A stretch of DNA of 64,000 nt from Thorsellia kenyensis (GCF_042432445.1 NZ_JBHLXE010000070.1:1-64000), one strand, 5' to 3'; positions 28,924-38,267 are shown, numbered from the stretch's first letter. Notes: a model not told the origin generated them from the letters alone. Program-made: numbers and translations.

Positions 28924-29469
28924 TTAATCAAATATTTCTGAGTCTTTGAATTTTTTTCCATTTTTATCTTTTTCTGATAGTATTGGAATTCCCTCATATT
29001 GCCAATTAATTTGCAATTCACCATCATCCCATGTTATACATCTTTCATATTCAGGCGAATAATAATTAGTTGTCTTATATACAAAGTCTGCTGATTCACT
29101 TAAAACCACAAATCCATGGGCAAATCCTTCTGGTATCCATAAAGATTTTTTATTTTTTTCACTTAAAATAGAACCAACCCATTTGCCAAATGTCGGTGAT
29201 GCTCTTCTTAAATCAACAGCGACATCGAATACTTCACCTTTGACTACCCTAACTAATTTTCCTTGGGCATTTTTGATTTGATAATGTAGTCCTCTAAGTA
29301 CTCCCTTACCACTCTTACTATGATTATCCTGAACAAAACTAACTTTATAACCTATCGCTTCTTCAAATAGCTTTTGATTATAACTTTCAAGAAAAAATCC
29401 CCTTTCATCGCCAAATATTTGGGGTGTTATTAATTTGACATCATTTATTTCTAATGCTTCTATTTGCAT
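28924..29469 (-). CDS. rfbC: dTDP-4-dehydrorhamnose 3,5-epimerase
   Basis: 181-residue RmlC cupin (E. coli 185). It epimerises dTDP-4-keto-6-deoxyglucose at C3 and C5 for dTDP-rhamnose synthesis. The catalytic region is GVLRGLHYQ (active-site His) with DVAVDLRR (catalytic Asp). FVQDNHSKS and IPEGFAHGF complete the family signature. GGAGAAAAG precedes the ATG. RmlA, RmlB and RmlD are absent nearby, so this is an isolated member of the pathway, next to nusG. It shares its substrate with the FdtA-like isomerase of the 12-kb operon. Confidence 0.93.
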   Translation of the reverse strand: MQIEALEINDVKLITPQIFGDERGFFLESYNQKLFEEAIGYKVSFVQDNHSKSGKGVLRGLHYQIKNAQGKLVRVVKGEVFDVAVDLRRASPTFGKWVGSILSEKNKKSLWIPEGFAHGFVVLSESADFVYKTTNYYSPEYERCITWDDGELQINWQYEGIPILSEKDKNGKKFKDSEIFD

Positions 29470-29520
29470 TCTTTTCTCCAGCTAGTCAACATTATTTACA
29501 TCTATTTATATACATTTTAT

Positions 29521-29550
29521 AAAAAAAAAGCCCGCAAGTTTTGCAGGCTC
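29521..29550 (-). terminator. Terminator of nusG
   Basis: On the minus strand, GCCTGCAA-AAC-TTGCGGGC is followed by ten T residues: a textbook Rho-independent terminator 20 nt after the nusG stop. It separates nusG from rmlC. Confidence 0.9.
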
Positions 29551-29568
29551 AAAGTTAATTTTAAAATA

Positions 29569-30114
29569 TTACATCTTTTCTACTTGACCAAATGCTAATT
29601 CAACTGGGGTTGAGCGGCCAAATATTGATACAGAAACTTTTAGACGGCTTTTTTCATAATCCACTTCTTCGACTGTACCATTAAAATCAGCAAACGGACC
29701 TTCATTAACTCGAACCGTTTCACCTGGTTCAAAGAGAGTCTTAGGACGTGGCTTATCTCCGTCTTTTTGGAGTCTATTTAATATGGCATCTGCTTCTTTG
29801 TCTGAAATGGGTGCAGGTCTATCAGGTGTACCACCGATAAACCCCATCACTCTTGGGATACTCTTGACTAAATGCCAACTCGCATCGTCCATAGACATCT
29901 GTACAAGCACGTAACCTGGAAAAAACTTACGCTCACTTTTACGTCTTTGGCCCCCTTTCATTTCCACAACTTCTTCTGTTGGAACTAAAATTTCACCAAA
30001 TGCATATTCCATATTATTTAATTTAATATGCTCATGTAAAGATTCTTTAACTCGGCCTTCAAAACCAGAAAATGCTTGAATAACATACCATCTCTTTTTA
30101 ACTTCAGCAGTCAT
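29569..30114 (-). CDS. nusG: Transcription termination/antitermination factor NusG
   Basis: 181 residues, identical in length to E. coli NusG. The NGN domain begins KKRWYVIQAFSGFEGRV and carries RKFFPGYVLVQM. The C-terminal KOW domain includes GPFADFNGTVEEVDYEKSR. NusG binds RNA polymerase and couples it to Rho or to ribosomal S10. The ATG at 30114 lies 1 nt after the secE stop, with GGGAG at a good distance; a GTG at 30132 would fall within secE. Unlike E. coli, no rplK follows: a strong terminator and then rmlC come next. Confidence 0.97.
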   Translation of the reverse strand: MTAEVKKRWYVIQAFSGFEGRVKESLHEHIKLNNMEYAFGEILVPTEEVVEMKGGQRRKSERKFFPGYVLVQMSMDDASWHLVKSIPRVMGFIGGTPDRPAPISDKEADAILNRLQKDGDKPRPKTLFEPGETVRVNEGPFADFNGTVEEVDYEKSRLKVSVSIFGRSTPVELAFGQVEKM

Positions 30115-30115
30115 T

Positions 30116-30565
30116 TTATACTCCCACACCAAATTTAGTTATTAGCGTCACTAGACGAATTAGAATACCATCTAGTCCCCATAAGATTAGGGAAATTAGA
30201 ATGGTAATTGCAGCAACAATCATTGTTGTTTGTGTTGCTTCTTTTCTTGTAGGCCAAATGACTTTTCTTAATTCAGTTCTCGACTCGCGAGCTAAATTAA
30301 TAAATGATTTTCCTTTTGTGGTAAGCAATGCTAATCCTACAGCGAGGGCCATAACAGCAATGACTGCAATAATACGAACCGAAACATATTGATAGTCTCT
30401 AAAATAGATATTACCGACTATAGCGGCTGCAGCTAAAATAAAAACACCTAACCACTTAAACGTATCATTACTTCTCTCTACACTGGCTTCGTGATTAGCG
30501 ATTTCTTTTTTTGCTTTTTTATCTTGTTTGACGGCATTATCCGTATTTTTTACATTTGAGCTCAT
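30116..30565 (-). CDS. secE: Preprotein translocase subunit SecE
   Basis: 149 residues (E. coli 127). Inner-membrane clamp of the SecYEG channel. Hydrophobic segments lie at about residues 36-52 and 60-82, followed by the conserved amphipathic region ARESRTELRKVIWPTRKEA and a final membrane helix (about 110-130). The lysine-rich N-terminal tail (KQDKKAKKEIAN) is longer than in E. coli. It is coupled to nusG with one base between stop and start, and a hairpin terminator lies between it and tuf, so it needs its own promoter or read-through. Confidence 0.95.
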   Translation of the reverse strand: MSSNVKNTDNAVKQDKKAKKEIANHEASVERSNDTFKWLGVFILAAAAIVGNIYFRDYQYVSVRIIAVIAVMALAVGLALLTTKGKSFINLARESRTELRKVIWPTRKEATQTTMIVAAITILISLILWGLDGILIRLVTLITKFGVGV

Positions 30566-30665
30566 TGAATATTAACCACCTAAGTTGTCGTTTATTATTA
30601 GAATATACAATTATTTTAATTTGCTAAATAAATATATATTCGAATAATAAATCAGTATAAGAAAT

Positions 30666-30687
30666 AGGGCAACTTATTAGTTGCCCT
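30666..30687 (-). terminator. Hairpin after tuf
   Basis: AGGGCAACT / AGTTGCCCT, a perfect 9-bp stem with a 4-nt loop, 23 nt after the tuf stop; the downstream minus-strand tail is ATTTCTTAT. Probably a (partial) terminator between tuf and secE. Confidence 0.7.
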
Positions 30688-30709
30688 AATAATTATTTAT
30701 GCGCTGTTA

Positions 30710-31894
30710 TTAAGCAATAACTTTCGCTACAACACCTGCACCTACTGTACGGCCACCTTCACGGATAGCAAAACGTAAGCCGTCATCCATCGCGATAGGA
30801 GCGATTAGAGTAACTACCATTTTGATGTTATCGCCAGGCATTACCATTTCAACACCTTCTGGTAATTCTACTGCACCTGTTACGTCTGTAGTACGGAAGT
30901 AGAATTGAGGACGGTAACCTTTGAAGAATGGCGTATGACGGCCACCTTCATCTTTACTTAACACGTAAACTTCTGATTCGAATTTAGTGTGAGGTAAGAT
31001 TGAACCTGGTTTAGCAAGTACTTGACCACGTTGAACGTCATCACGTTTTGTACCACGTAATAAAACACCCACGTTTTCACCAGCACGACCTTCGTCAAGT
31101 AATTTACGGAACATTTCAACACCAGTACAAGTTGTTTTAACTGTGTCAATGATTCCGATGATTTCAACTTCTTCACCTACTTTAACAATTCCACGCTCTA
31201 CACGGCCTGTTACTACTGTACCACGACCAGAGATTGAGAATACGTCCTCAATTGGTAATAAGAATGGACGGTCAATAGCACGCTCAGGCTCTGGAATGTA
31301 TGAGTCTAACGCTTGTGCTAACTCAATGATTTTTTCTTCCCACTCAGGCACGCCTTCTAGTGCTTTAAGTGCTGAACCACGAATAACTGGTGTATCATCA
31401 CCAGGGAATTCGTATTGTGAAAGTAATTCACGTACTTCCATCTCAACTAATTCTAATAATTCTTCATCATCAACCATATCACATTTGTTTAAGAAAACAA
31501 GAATGTAAGGTACACCTACTTGACGACCTAAAAGGATATGCTCACGAGTTTGTGGCATAGGACCATCTGTTGCAGCAACAACAAGGATAGCGCCATCCAT
31601 TTGCGCAGCACCTGTGATCATGTTTTTAACATAGTCAGCATGTCCTGGGCAGTCAACGTGTGCATAGTGACGCGTTGGTGTGTCATATTCTACGTGAGAA
31701 GTATTAATAGTAATACCACGCGCTTTTTCTTCTGGTGCATTGTCAATCATGCTATAGTCACGTGCTTGACCACCATAAGTTTTAGCTAAAACTGTAGTGA
31801 TTGCAGCAGTTAACGTTGTTTTACCATGGTCAACGTGACCGATAGTTCCGACGTTTAAATGGGGTTTCGTACGTTCAAATTTTTCTTTAGACAC
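30710..31894 (-). CDS. tuf: Elongation factor Tu
   Basis: 394 residues from the GTG at 31894, the same length as E. coli EF-Tu, whose tufA also starts with GTG. AGAGGA lies 9 nt upstream; an in-frame ATG at 31921 would add nine unrelated residues. G motifs: GHVDHGKTT, DCPGHADY, NKCDM and the SAL element (GSALKAL). It delivers aminoacyl-tRNA to the ribosome. It follows fusA (str operon position, as tufA) but is followed by secE-nusG (as tufB), so it appears to occupy both roles. Whether a second tuf copy exists outside the window is unknown. Confidence 0.98.
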   Translation of the reverse strand: MSKEKFERTKPHLNVGTIGHVDHGKTTLTAAITTVLAKTYGGQARDYSMIDNAPEEKARGITINTSHVEYDTPTRHYAHVDCPGHADYVKNMITGAAQMDGAILVVAATDGPMPQTREHILLGRQVGVPYILVFLNKCDMVDDEELLELVEMEVRELLSQYEFPGDDTPVIRGSALKALEGVPEWEEKIIELAQALDSYIPEPERAIDRPFLLPIEDVFSISGRGTVVTGRVERGIVKVGEEVEIIGIIDTVKTTCTGVEMFRKLLDEGRAGENVGVLLRGTKRDDVQRGQVLAKPGSILPHTKFESEVYVLSKDEGGRHTPFFKGYRPQFYFRTTDVTGAVELPEGVEMVMPGDNIKMVVTLIAPIAMDDGLRFAIREGGRTVGAGVVAKVIA

Positions 31895-31992
31895 GGCTGT
31901 GTTCCTCTTAAAGTAGCGCAATATAAATTAGCTTAAATTGCGCAATTGAAAAATAAATAAAATTAAAATAACAAACAAATTAAAAAATTAAC

Positions 31993-34101
31993 TTATTTGC
32001 CTCTACGAGTTTCAATGATGCCTTGTGCAATATTGGTTGGTGCTTCATTGTACTTCAAGAATTCCATTGAGTACGATGCACGTCCTTGAGTTTGAGAACG
32101 TAAATCTGTTGCATAACCAAACATTTCAGATAAAGGCACTTGCGCACGAACAGTTTTACCTGTTGATGTGTCATCCATACCTTCTATCATACCACGACGA
32201 CGATTTAAGTCACCCATTACATCACCCATGTAGTCTTCAGGTGTTTCCACTTCAACTTTCATGATTGGCTCAAGTAACACAGGTTTCGCTTTCATGAAGC
32301 CTTCTTTAAACGCCATAGAACCCGCGATTTTAAACGCTAATTCTGAGGAGTCAACTTCATGATAAGAACCATCGTAAAGAGTAACTTTAACGTCAACGAT
32401 TGGGTAGCCTGCAAGAACACCGTTTTTAAGTTGCTCTTGGATACCTTTATCAACCGCAGGGATATATTCTTTAGGAATGACACCACCAACGATTTCGTTA
32501 ACGAATTCATAACCTGCACCACCAGCTTCAAGTGGTTCAATACGGATACGCACGTGACCAAACTGACCACGACCACCCGATTGTTTCGCATGTTTACCTT
32601 CTTGTTCAACAGATGAACGGATCGTTTCACGGTAAGCAACTTGTGGTTTACCCACGTTTGCTTCAACGTTAAATTCACGGCGCATACGATCAACAAGAAC
32701 GTCAAGGTGAAGTTCACCCATCCCTGCAATAATCGTTTGGCCTGATTCTTCATCGCTGCTTACACGGAATGAAGGATCTTCTTGTGCTAAACGCCCTAAT
32801 GCAAGACCCATTTTTTCTTGGTCAGCTTTAGTTTTTGGTTCGATTGCAACAGAGATAACAGGATCTGGGAATTCCATACGTTCAAGGATGATTGGATTAG
32901 CGACATCACAAAGTGTATCACCTGTCGTCACATCTTTAAGACCGATAGCCGCAGCTATATCACCCGCGCGAATTTCTTTAATTTCTTCACGTTTGTTAGC
33001 ATGCATCTGTACGATACGGCCGATTCTTTCACGTTTAGACTTAACTGAGTTAAGTACTGTATCACCTGAGTTAACAACACCTGAATACACTCGGATAAAC
33101 GTTAATGTACCTACAAATGGGTCTGCTGCAATCTTAAATGCTAATGCAGAGAAAGGCGCTGTATCTTCATACTCACGAACTGCTGGAGTATCATTACCAT
33201 CTGGTAACACACCGTGAATTGCATCAACATCTGTAGGCGCTGGTAAATATTGAATTACCGCATCAAGCATTGCCTGAACACCTTTATTTTTAAACGCCGA
33301 ACCACAGGTTACTAGAACAATTTCACTGTTTAATACTCTTTGACGTAACGCACTAACAATTTCTTCTTCTGTTAGTTCTTCTCCGCCTAAGTATTTATCC
33401 ATTAGTTCTTCAGAAGCTTCAGCAGCTGATTCAATTAAATTTGAACGCCATTCTTCAACTAAATCAGCCATATCTGCAGGAACATCTTCATAGGTAAATG
33501 TTTTACCTTTGTCTTCTTCACTCCAATTGATCGCTTTGCGTTTAATTAAGTCAACTACGCCTTTGAAATTATCTTCTGCACCAATAGGTAACTGTAATGG
33601 AACAGCATTTGCAGCCAAACGTGTTTTTAATTGCTCAACAACACGTAAAAAGTTAGCACCTGTACGGTCCATTTTGTTAACGAAAGCAATACGTGGCACT
33701 TTATATTTATTTGCTTGACGCCATACTGTTTCAGATTGTGGTTGAACACCGCCAACAGCACAATAAACCATTACCGCACCATCAAGAACACGCATTGAAC
33801 GCTCTACTTCGATAGTAAAGTCAACGTGTCCCGGAGTATCGATGATATTGATGTGATGCGCTTCAAATTGATTAGCCATACCAGACCAGAAACAAGTAGT
33901 TGCAGCAGACGTGATGGTTATACCACGTTCTTGCTCTTGTTCCATCCAGTCCATCGTTGCAGTACCTTCATGGGTTTCACCAACTTTGTGGTTAACGCCT
34001 GTGTAGAACAAAATACGTTCAGTCGTTGTTGTCTTACCTGCATCGATATGAGCACTAATACCGATATTACGGTAAAGTGAAATGGGAGTTTTACGAGCCA
34101 T
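31993..34101 (-). CDS. fusA: Elongation factor G
   Basis: 702 residues (E. coli 704). Ribosomal translocase GTPase. The G domain has ISAHIDAGKTTT, DTPGHVDF and NKMDR, and domains II-V follow with the usual GRGQFGHV region in domain IV. AGAGGA precedes the ATG. Third gene of the str operon; the 117-nt gap from rpsG contains an 11-bp hairpin. Confidence 0.98.
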   Translation of the reverse strand: MARKTPISLYRNIGISAHIDAGKTTTTERILFYTGVNHKVGETHEGTATMDWMEQEQERGITITSAATTCFWSGMANQFEAHHINIIDTPGHVDFTIEVERSMRVLDGAVMVYCAVGGVQPQSETVWRQANKYKVPRIAFVNKMDRTGANFLRVVEQLKTRLAANAVPLQLPIGAEDNFKGVVDLIKRKAINWSEEDKGKTFTYEDVPADMADLVEEWRSNLIESAAEASEELMDKYLGGEELTEEEIVSALRQRVLNSEIVLVTCGSAFKNKGVQAMLDAVIQYLPAPTDVDAIHGVLPDGNDTPAVREYEDTAPFSALAFKIAADPFVGTLTFIRVYSGVVNSGDTVLNSVKSKRERIGRIVQMHANKREEIKEIRAGDIAAAIGLKDVTTGDTLCDVANPIILERMEFPDPVISVAIEPKTKADQEKMGLALGRLAQEDPSFRVSSDEESGQTIIAGMGELHLDVLVDRMRREFNVEANVGKPQVAYRETIRSSVEQEGKHAKQSGGRGQFGHVRIRIEPLEAGGAGYEFVNEIVGGVIPKEYIPAVDKGIQEQLKNGVLAGYPIVDVKVTLYDGSYHEVDSSELAFKIAGSMAFKEGFMKAKPVLLEPIMKVEVETPEDYMGDVMGDLNRRRGMIEGMDDTSTGKTVRAQVPLSEMFGYATDLRSQTQGRASYSMEFLKYNEAPTNIAQGIIETRRGK

Positions 34102-34181
34102 TTTATCCTCTGTTTTTTAACGTTTGCTTTTTTGGGTGAAATAAGAGTTATTTAACTTTTATTTCCTATAGTTATAAATCA

Positions 34182-34209
34182 AACACTCAAAGTATACGCT
34201 TTGAGTGTT
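34182..34209 (-). other. 11-bp intra-operon hairpin between rpsG and fusA
   Basis: AACACTCAAAG, 6-nt loop, CTTTGAGTGTT: a perfect stem 10 nt after the rpsG stop, without a T-run. It may be a partial terminator or an mRNA processing or stability element within the str operon. Confidence 0.5.
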
Positions 34210-34218
34210 AAAATGATA

Positions 34219-34689
34219 TTACCAACGATAGTGCGCAAACGCTTTATTCGCTTCCGCCATACGATGAACATCTTCACGTTTTTTCACAGCAGAACCTTTG
34301 TTCTCAACAGCATCACTTAACTCATTTGCTAAGCGAAGTGCCATTGATTTATCACCACGTTTACGAGCTGCATCCACAATCCAACGCATTGCTAACGCAT
34401 TACGTCTTACAGGACGAACTTCTACAGGCACTTGATAGGTAGAACCACCTACACGGCGAGATTTAACTTCTACTGTTGGGCGAACATTATCTAATGCCAC
34501 CTCTAGCGCTTCAAGGTGCGCTTTACCTGTACGCTCAGCTAAAGAGTCTAAAGCTGAATATACAATTGATTCTGCGATTGATTTCTTACCATCAACCATT
34601 AGGATATTGACAAATTTTGCCAATAATTCTGATCCAAATTTAGGGTCAGGTAAAATTTTACGCTGACCGACATCGCGACGACGTGGCAT
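34219..34689 (-). CDS. rpsG: Small ribosomal subunit protein uS7
   Basis: 156 residues from the ATG at 34689 (MPRRRDVGQRKILPDPKF), the normal S7 length; an upstream in-frame ATG adds 12 residues unrelated to the family. GGAGAATTTCC lies just before the ATG. It organises the 3' domain of 16S rRNA and in E. coli represses its own operon by binding the rpsL-rpsG spacer. The spacer here is 103 nt, long enough for such a site, though I did not identify the structure. Confidence 0.98.
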   Translation of the reverse strand: MPRRRDVGQRKILPDPKFGSELLAKFVNILMVDGKKSIAESIVYSALDSLAERTGKAHLEALEVALDNVRPTVEVKSRRVGGSTYQVPVEVRPVRRNALAMRWIVDAARKRGDKSMALRLANELSDAVENKGSAVKKREDVHRMAEANKAFAHYRW

Positions 34690-34792
34690 GGAAATTCTCC
34701 GTTTAAATATTTCAGGATTGTCCAAAACTCATTGAGATAAGTTTGACATTGTTTAATTAAAAATAACGTTTGGCCTTACTTAACGGAATCCA

Positions 34793-35167
34793 TTAAGATT
34801 TAGGTCTTTTAACGCCGTATTTTGAACGAGACTGCTTACGGTCTTTTACACCTGCACAGTCAAGTGCACCACGAACTGTATGGTAACGCACACCTGGTAA
34901 GTCTTTAACACGACCACCACGGATTAAGATCACGCTATGTTCTTGTAAGTTATGACCTTCACCACCGATATATGAAGTTACTTCAAAGCCATTAGTTAAA
35001 CGAACACGGCATACTTTACGCATTGCAGAGTTCGGTTTCTTTGGCGTTGTTGTATAAACGCGAGTACAAACTCCACGTTTTTGTGGGCAAGCTTCTAATG
35101 CAGGAACGTTGTTTTTCACAACTTTCGATGCACGTGGCTTACGCACCAACTGATTAATTGTTGCCAT
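34793..35167 (-). CDS. rpsL: Small ribosomal subunit protein uS12
   Basis: 124 residues from the ATG at 35167 (MATINQLVRKPR), the family length; AGGAGA precedes it. It sits at the decoding centre. The streptomycin-determining lysines are wild type (TTPKKPNSA and the Lys in GGRVKDLPGVRYH). First gene of the str operon, 124 nt downstream of a consensus-like promoter. Confidence 0.98.
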   Translation of the reverse strand: MATINQLVRKPRASKVVKNNVPALEACPQKRGVCTRVYTTTPKKPNSAMRKVCRVRLTNGFEVTSYIGGEGHNLQEHSVILIRGGRVKDLPGVRYHTVRGALDCAGVKDRKQSRSKYGVKRPKS

Positions 35168-35290
35168 TAAATTTCTCCTAAGAGGTTCTATCAAGGTCTA
35201 TTTATCCCATAGGACAAATAAGACCGCCTTAAATAAACGTGTGATAAACCTTCTCATTACCTCTTTTAAAGATAACAAAAAGGACGCAAT

Positions 35291-35319
35291 ATTCTAAGCA
35301 CGTATGTAATTTATGTCAA
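35291..35319 (-). promoter_or_regulatory. str operon sigma-70 promoter
   Basis: On the minus strand: TTGACA (35314-35319), a 17-nt spacer, TAGAAT (35291-35296). Perfect -35 and a 5/6 -10, upstream of rpsL; a leader of about 115 nt follows. Confidence 0.85.
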
Positions 35320-35794
35320 GCCCTAAACTCATTGCGATTCTTTTATCTTTTAGGGTTTTGTAAATTTGCATCACTTGTTAGCCGTTCTAATTTCATCATT
35401 AATTTACTTTAAATTCAGAGTATCCAACTTTCAAAATACTTCAATAATTTTTATTTAAAATGCTTCCGAGTTAATATTGCTATGTAGATGTGGTTATTAA
35501 GATCAAATTAATCATTTTGTATATCCCCTCACTATGTTAAAAAGAGTCATACAGAACCAAGCAAGTCCAAGTATCTACGTTTCATATGAGGAGTAACTTT
35601 TAATTACGTAAACTCGCCTTATTCTGGTTAGCTATGCTCAATGGAAATCAAGATGCGGGTTTTGACATTATTTAACCTTCACTCACTAGACATACGAATG
35701 ATATCTGCACCTGCAACCTAACGTAAATAGATTAAAAGCATTTCTGAACATTCGCGTGCAATACTTTTGTGCTAAGAAGACAAAAAATAAAAAA
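35320..35794. other. Intergenic between rpsL promoter and efp terminator
   Basis: About 475 nt with no gene. It contains one copy of the degenerate repeat (35635-35725) and is otherwise featureless AT-rich DNA. Confidence 0.5.
35635..35725 (+). repeat. Degenerate intergenic repeat, copy 2 of 3
   Basis: The unit reads CTCAATGGAAATCAAGATGC, then GGGTTTTGACATT, CACTCACTAG, and ends ATATCTGCACCTGCAACCTAA. It matches the copies at 16535-16628 (minus) and 62532-62625, with a ~10-bp divergence in the middle. Confidence 0.65.
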
Positions 35795-35828
35795 CCAGAA
35801 AACATTTTTTGCTGTTTTCTGGTTTTTT
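35785..35828. terminator. Terminator of efp (bidirectional)
   Basis: CCAGAAAACA / TGTTTTCTGG, a perfect 10-bp stem (35795-35822) with an 8-nt loop, A-rich on the left and T6 on the right, so it can act on either strand; about 65 nt past the efp stop. Confidence 0.85.
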
Positions 35829-35888
35829 CTATGATTTTTTATGGCGTCAATCTTTTAATAAAATACGGGTATTTCTCTCAGTCATCGA

Positions 35889-36455
35889 TTATTTTACACG
35901 TGAAACGTATTCACCACTTCGTGTATCAACTTTAATGACTTCACCTAACTGTACAAAAAGTGGAATTTTAACAACCGCGCCTGTTGATAATGTGGCTGGT
36001 TTACCGCCTGTTCCCGCTGTATCACCTTTCAGACCAGGATCTGTGTCTACAATTTCAAGTTCCACAAAATTAGGTGGTGTTACAGCAATAGGTTGTCCAT
36101 TCCATAAAGTTAAAATACATTCTGCATTTTCTACTAACCACTGGGCGTTATCACCAACTGCTTTAGCATCCGCTTGTAATTGCTCAAACGTTTGATTGTT
36201 CATAAAGTGCCAAAACTCACCATCGGTATACAGATAGTCCATGTTTAGATCCATGACATCTGCACCTTCAACTGATTCATTTGATTTAAACGTTTTGTCT
36301 AGGGTTTTACCAGAGATTAATTTTCTTACACGTGTACGTGTAAATGCTTGACCTTTACCTGGTTTTACAAATTCAGTGTCCAAAATTACACAAGGTTCGC
36401 CATCTAACATGATTTTTAAACCGTTTTTTAAATCATTACTTCCATAAGTAGCCAT
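35889..36455 (-). CDS. efp: Elongation factor P
   Basis: 188 residues, the E. coli length. EF-P enters the ribosomal E site and relieves stalling at polyproline. The modified lysine is Lys34 in FVKPGKGQAF, the EpmAB-type site (beta-lysylation), in agreement with epmB lying divergently next to it. The KOW-like N domain and two OB domains are complete. AGAGGA precedes the ATG. Single-gene transcript with its own strong terminator. Confidence 0.98.
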   Translation of the reverse strand: MATYGSNDLKNGLKIMLDGEPCVILDTEFVKPGKGQAFTRTRVRKLISGKTLDKTFKSNESVEGADVMDLNMDYLYTDGEFWHFMNNQTFEQLQADAKAVGDNAQWLVENAECILTLWNGQPIAVTPPNFVELEIVDTDPGLKGDTAGTGGKPATLSTGAVVKIPLFVQLGEVIKVDTRSGEYVSRVK

Positions 36456-37247
36456 TGGGGTCCTCTTAAAATATAATTAATAATGCCGATACATAAAATG
36501 CAATTGGTAATGAGTGATAACCCGCCAGAGTAAAAGCCAGTCACATTCATTGAGCACGCAGTTCTTTTTTTATGGTACAAAATAGCACTCACAAAAAATT
36601 CTTTCTCATATATAACCAACCTAGCAAATCTTAGATCCTAATGTTAAGCTTAGTTTTAAAGCAAGAGCTTCACAAATAGAGGAGAACTGAGACAACAGTA
36701 AATATTCTTTGAAAATATTCAGGTTATAAATTAACAGATACAATTTTATGTGAGAACTATCTAGCAGCCAGTTATGAGTGATTCAACACACTATTGCCTC
36801 TATTGTACTCCAAGGCAGCCATATAATAGTTTACCACAAAGTAAAGTAATTAATCATGCTGTATTTTATTTACGATCTCTAATTTTGTTCTGTCTGGCAA
36901 AAAAACTTTTTTTACTTTACGCATAAACCAAAATATTTCAATCGTTTACAAAAAAACTTAAGCTCACTTAAATCATGCTGGTGTTACCTATCTTTAGATC
37001 AGTATTCGTTATGTGGCTGATATGGTATAATTATTCACTTAAGCATTGCTATGACATAGCTCTTGTTTCTATAAAAGAGAATGCCATCATCTTCTTTTAA
37101 TTTACTAAGATTTGCCTCTACTTTTTATAATAGATATAGAGTTAATGAATACAACACATTACAATGTAGCACTCACAGAAGTCATTTATTCAAGATAAAA
37201 AAAGAAAAACTTGAACGTATTCAACATTTCTACTTAGGGAACCCATA
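36456..37247. other. Divergent efp / epmB spacer, no gene seen
   Basis: 792 nt of AT-rich DNA between divergent genes. It must contain both promoters. No recognisable small gene, repeat copy or consensus promoter pair was found. Confidence 0.4.
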
Positions 37248-38267
37248 ATGAGTGAGCACAAGGATAATAGCTTAGTTACTAAAGAATGGATTAGCGATTT
37301 AAAACAAGTTGTGACTTCACCTGAAGAATTATTAAGTTTACTAAATATTCCCGTTACTCCTCAGTTAAAAGAAGGCTTTCTCGCTAAAAAACTCTTTAAT
37401 TTGCGTGTTCCTCGCCCTTTTATTGACCGGATGGAAAAAGAAAACCTAAATGATCCCCTTTTAAAACAAGTGCTAACTCACCAAGATGAATTTATACAGG
37501 CTCCAGAGTTCACTAACGATCCTCTCGAAGAGCAAGAAAATTCAATTCCAGGTTTATTGCATAAATATACCTCTAGGGTATTACTTGTATTGAAGGGAAG
37601 TTGTGCTATTAACTGTAGATACTGTTTTAGGCGGCATTTTCCCTATGAATCAAATGCTGGTAATAAAAAAAATTGGCAAAATGCGATTGATTACATTCAA
37701 AATGATCATGCCATTGATGAGGTGATTTTATCCGGTGGAGATCCTTTAATGGCAAAAGATGAGGAAATCGCCTGGATATTTGAACAAATTGAAACCATAC
37801 AGCATATTAAAACCATCAGAATACATACACGTCTTGCAGTTGTTATCCCAAATAGAATATCTGAAAAGCTACTCGATATTTTTTATGCCAGTACAAAAAA
37901 TATCGTACTAGTTACTCACATTAATCACCCGAATGAAATAGATGATAAAGTGATTGCAAAAATGAATTTACTGAGAAGCGCTAAGGTAACGCTCTTAAAT
38001 CAGAGCGTGCTATTAAAAGATATCAATGATAACGAAAAAACGCTCATTTCGCTCAGTCACAAATTATTTGATGCGGGAATTTTACCTTATTACCTGCATC
38101 TTCTTGATAAAGTCGAAGGAGCTGTACATTTTTACGTAGACGACAATAAAGCTAAATTGCTAATGCAAAAAGTACAAGCGGCTATTTCTGGCTATCTCGT
38201 CCCTAAATTGACAAGAGAAATCCCTGGTAAACCAAGTAAAACCCCTATAGATTTTATGTCTCTTTAG
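37248..38267 (+). CDS. epmB: EF-P beta-lysylation protein EpmB (lysine 2,3-aminomutase-like)
   Basis: 339 residues (E. coli 342). Radical-SAM enzyme that converts lysine to (R)-beta-lysine, the substrate EpmA attaches to EF-P Lys34. The cluster motif is CAINCRYCFRRHFPY (Cys at about 119, 123, 126). SGGDPL and the C-terminal PGKPSKTPI segment, with the PLP-binding lysine nearby, complete the family. It starts at an ATG with little Shine-Dalgarno and is divergent from efp. EpmA is not in the window. Confidence 0.95.
   Translation: MSEHKDNSLVTKEWISDLKQVVTSPEELLSLLNIPVTPQLKEGFLAKKLFNLRVPRPFIDRMEKENLNDPLLKQVLTHQDEFIQAPEFTNDPLEEQENSIPGLLHKYTSRVLLVLKGSCAINCRYCFRRHFPYESNAGNKKNWQNAIDYIQNDHAIDEVILSGGDPLMAKDEEIAWIFEQIETIQHIKTIRIHTRLAVVIPNRISEKLLDIFYASTKNIVLVTHINHPNEIDDKVIAKMNLLRSAKVTLLNQSVLLKDINDNEKTLISLSHKLFDAGILPYYLHLLDKVEGAVHFYVDDNKAKLLMQKVQAAISGYLVPKLTREIPGKPSKTPIDFMSL

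Noticed and set aside
31143..31508. 121-codon plus-strand frame in tuf
   Set aside because: Antisense shadow of the highly conserved EF-Tu gene.
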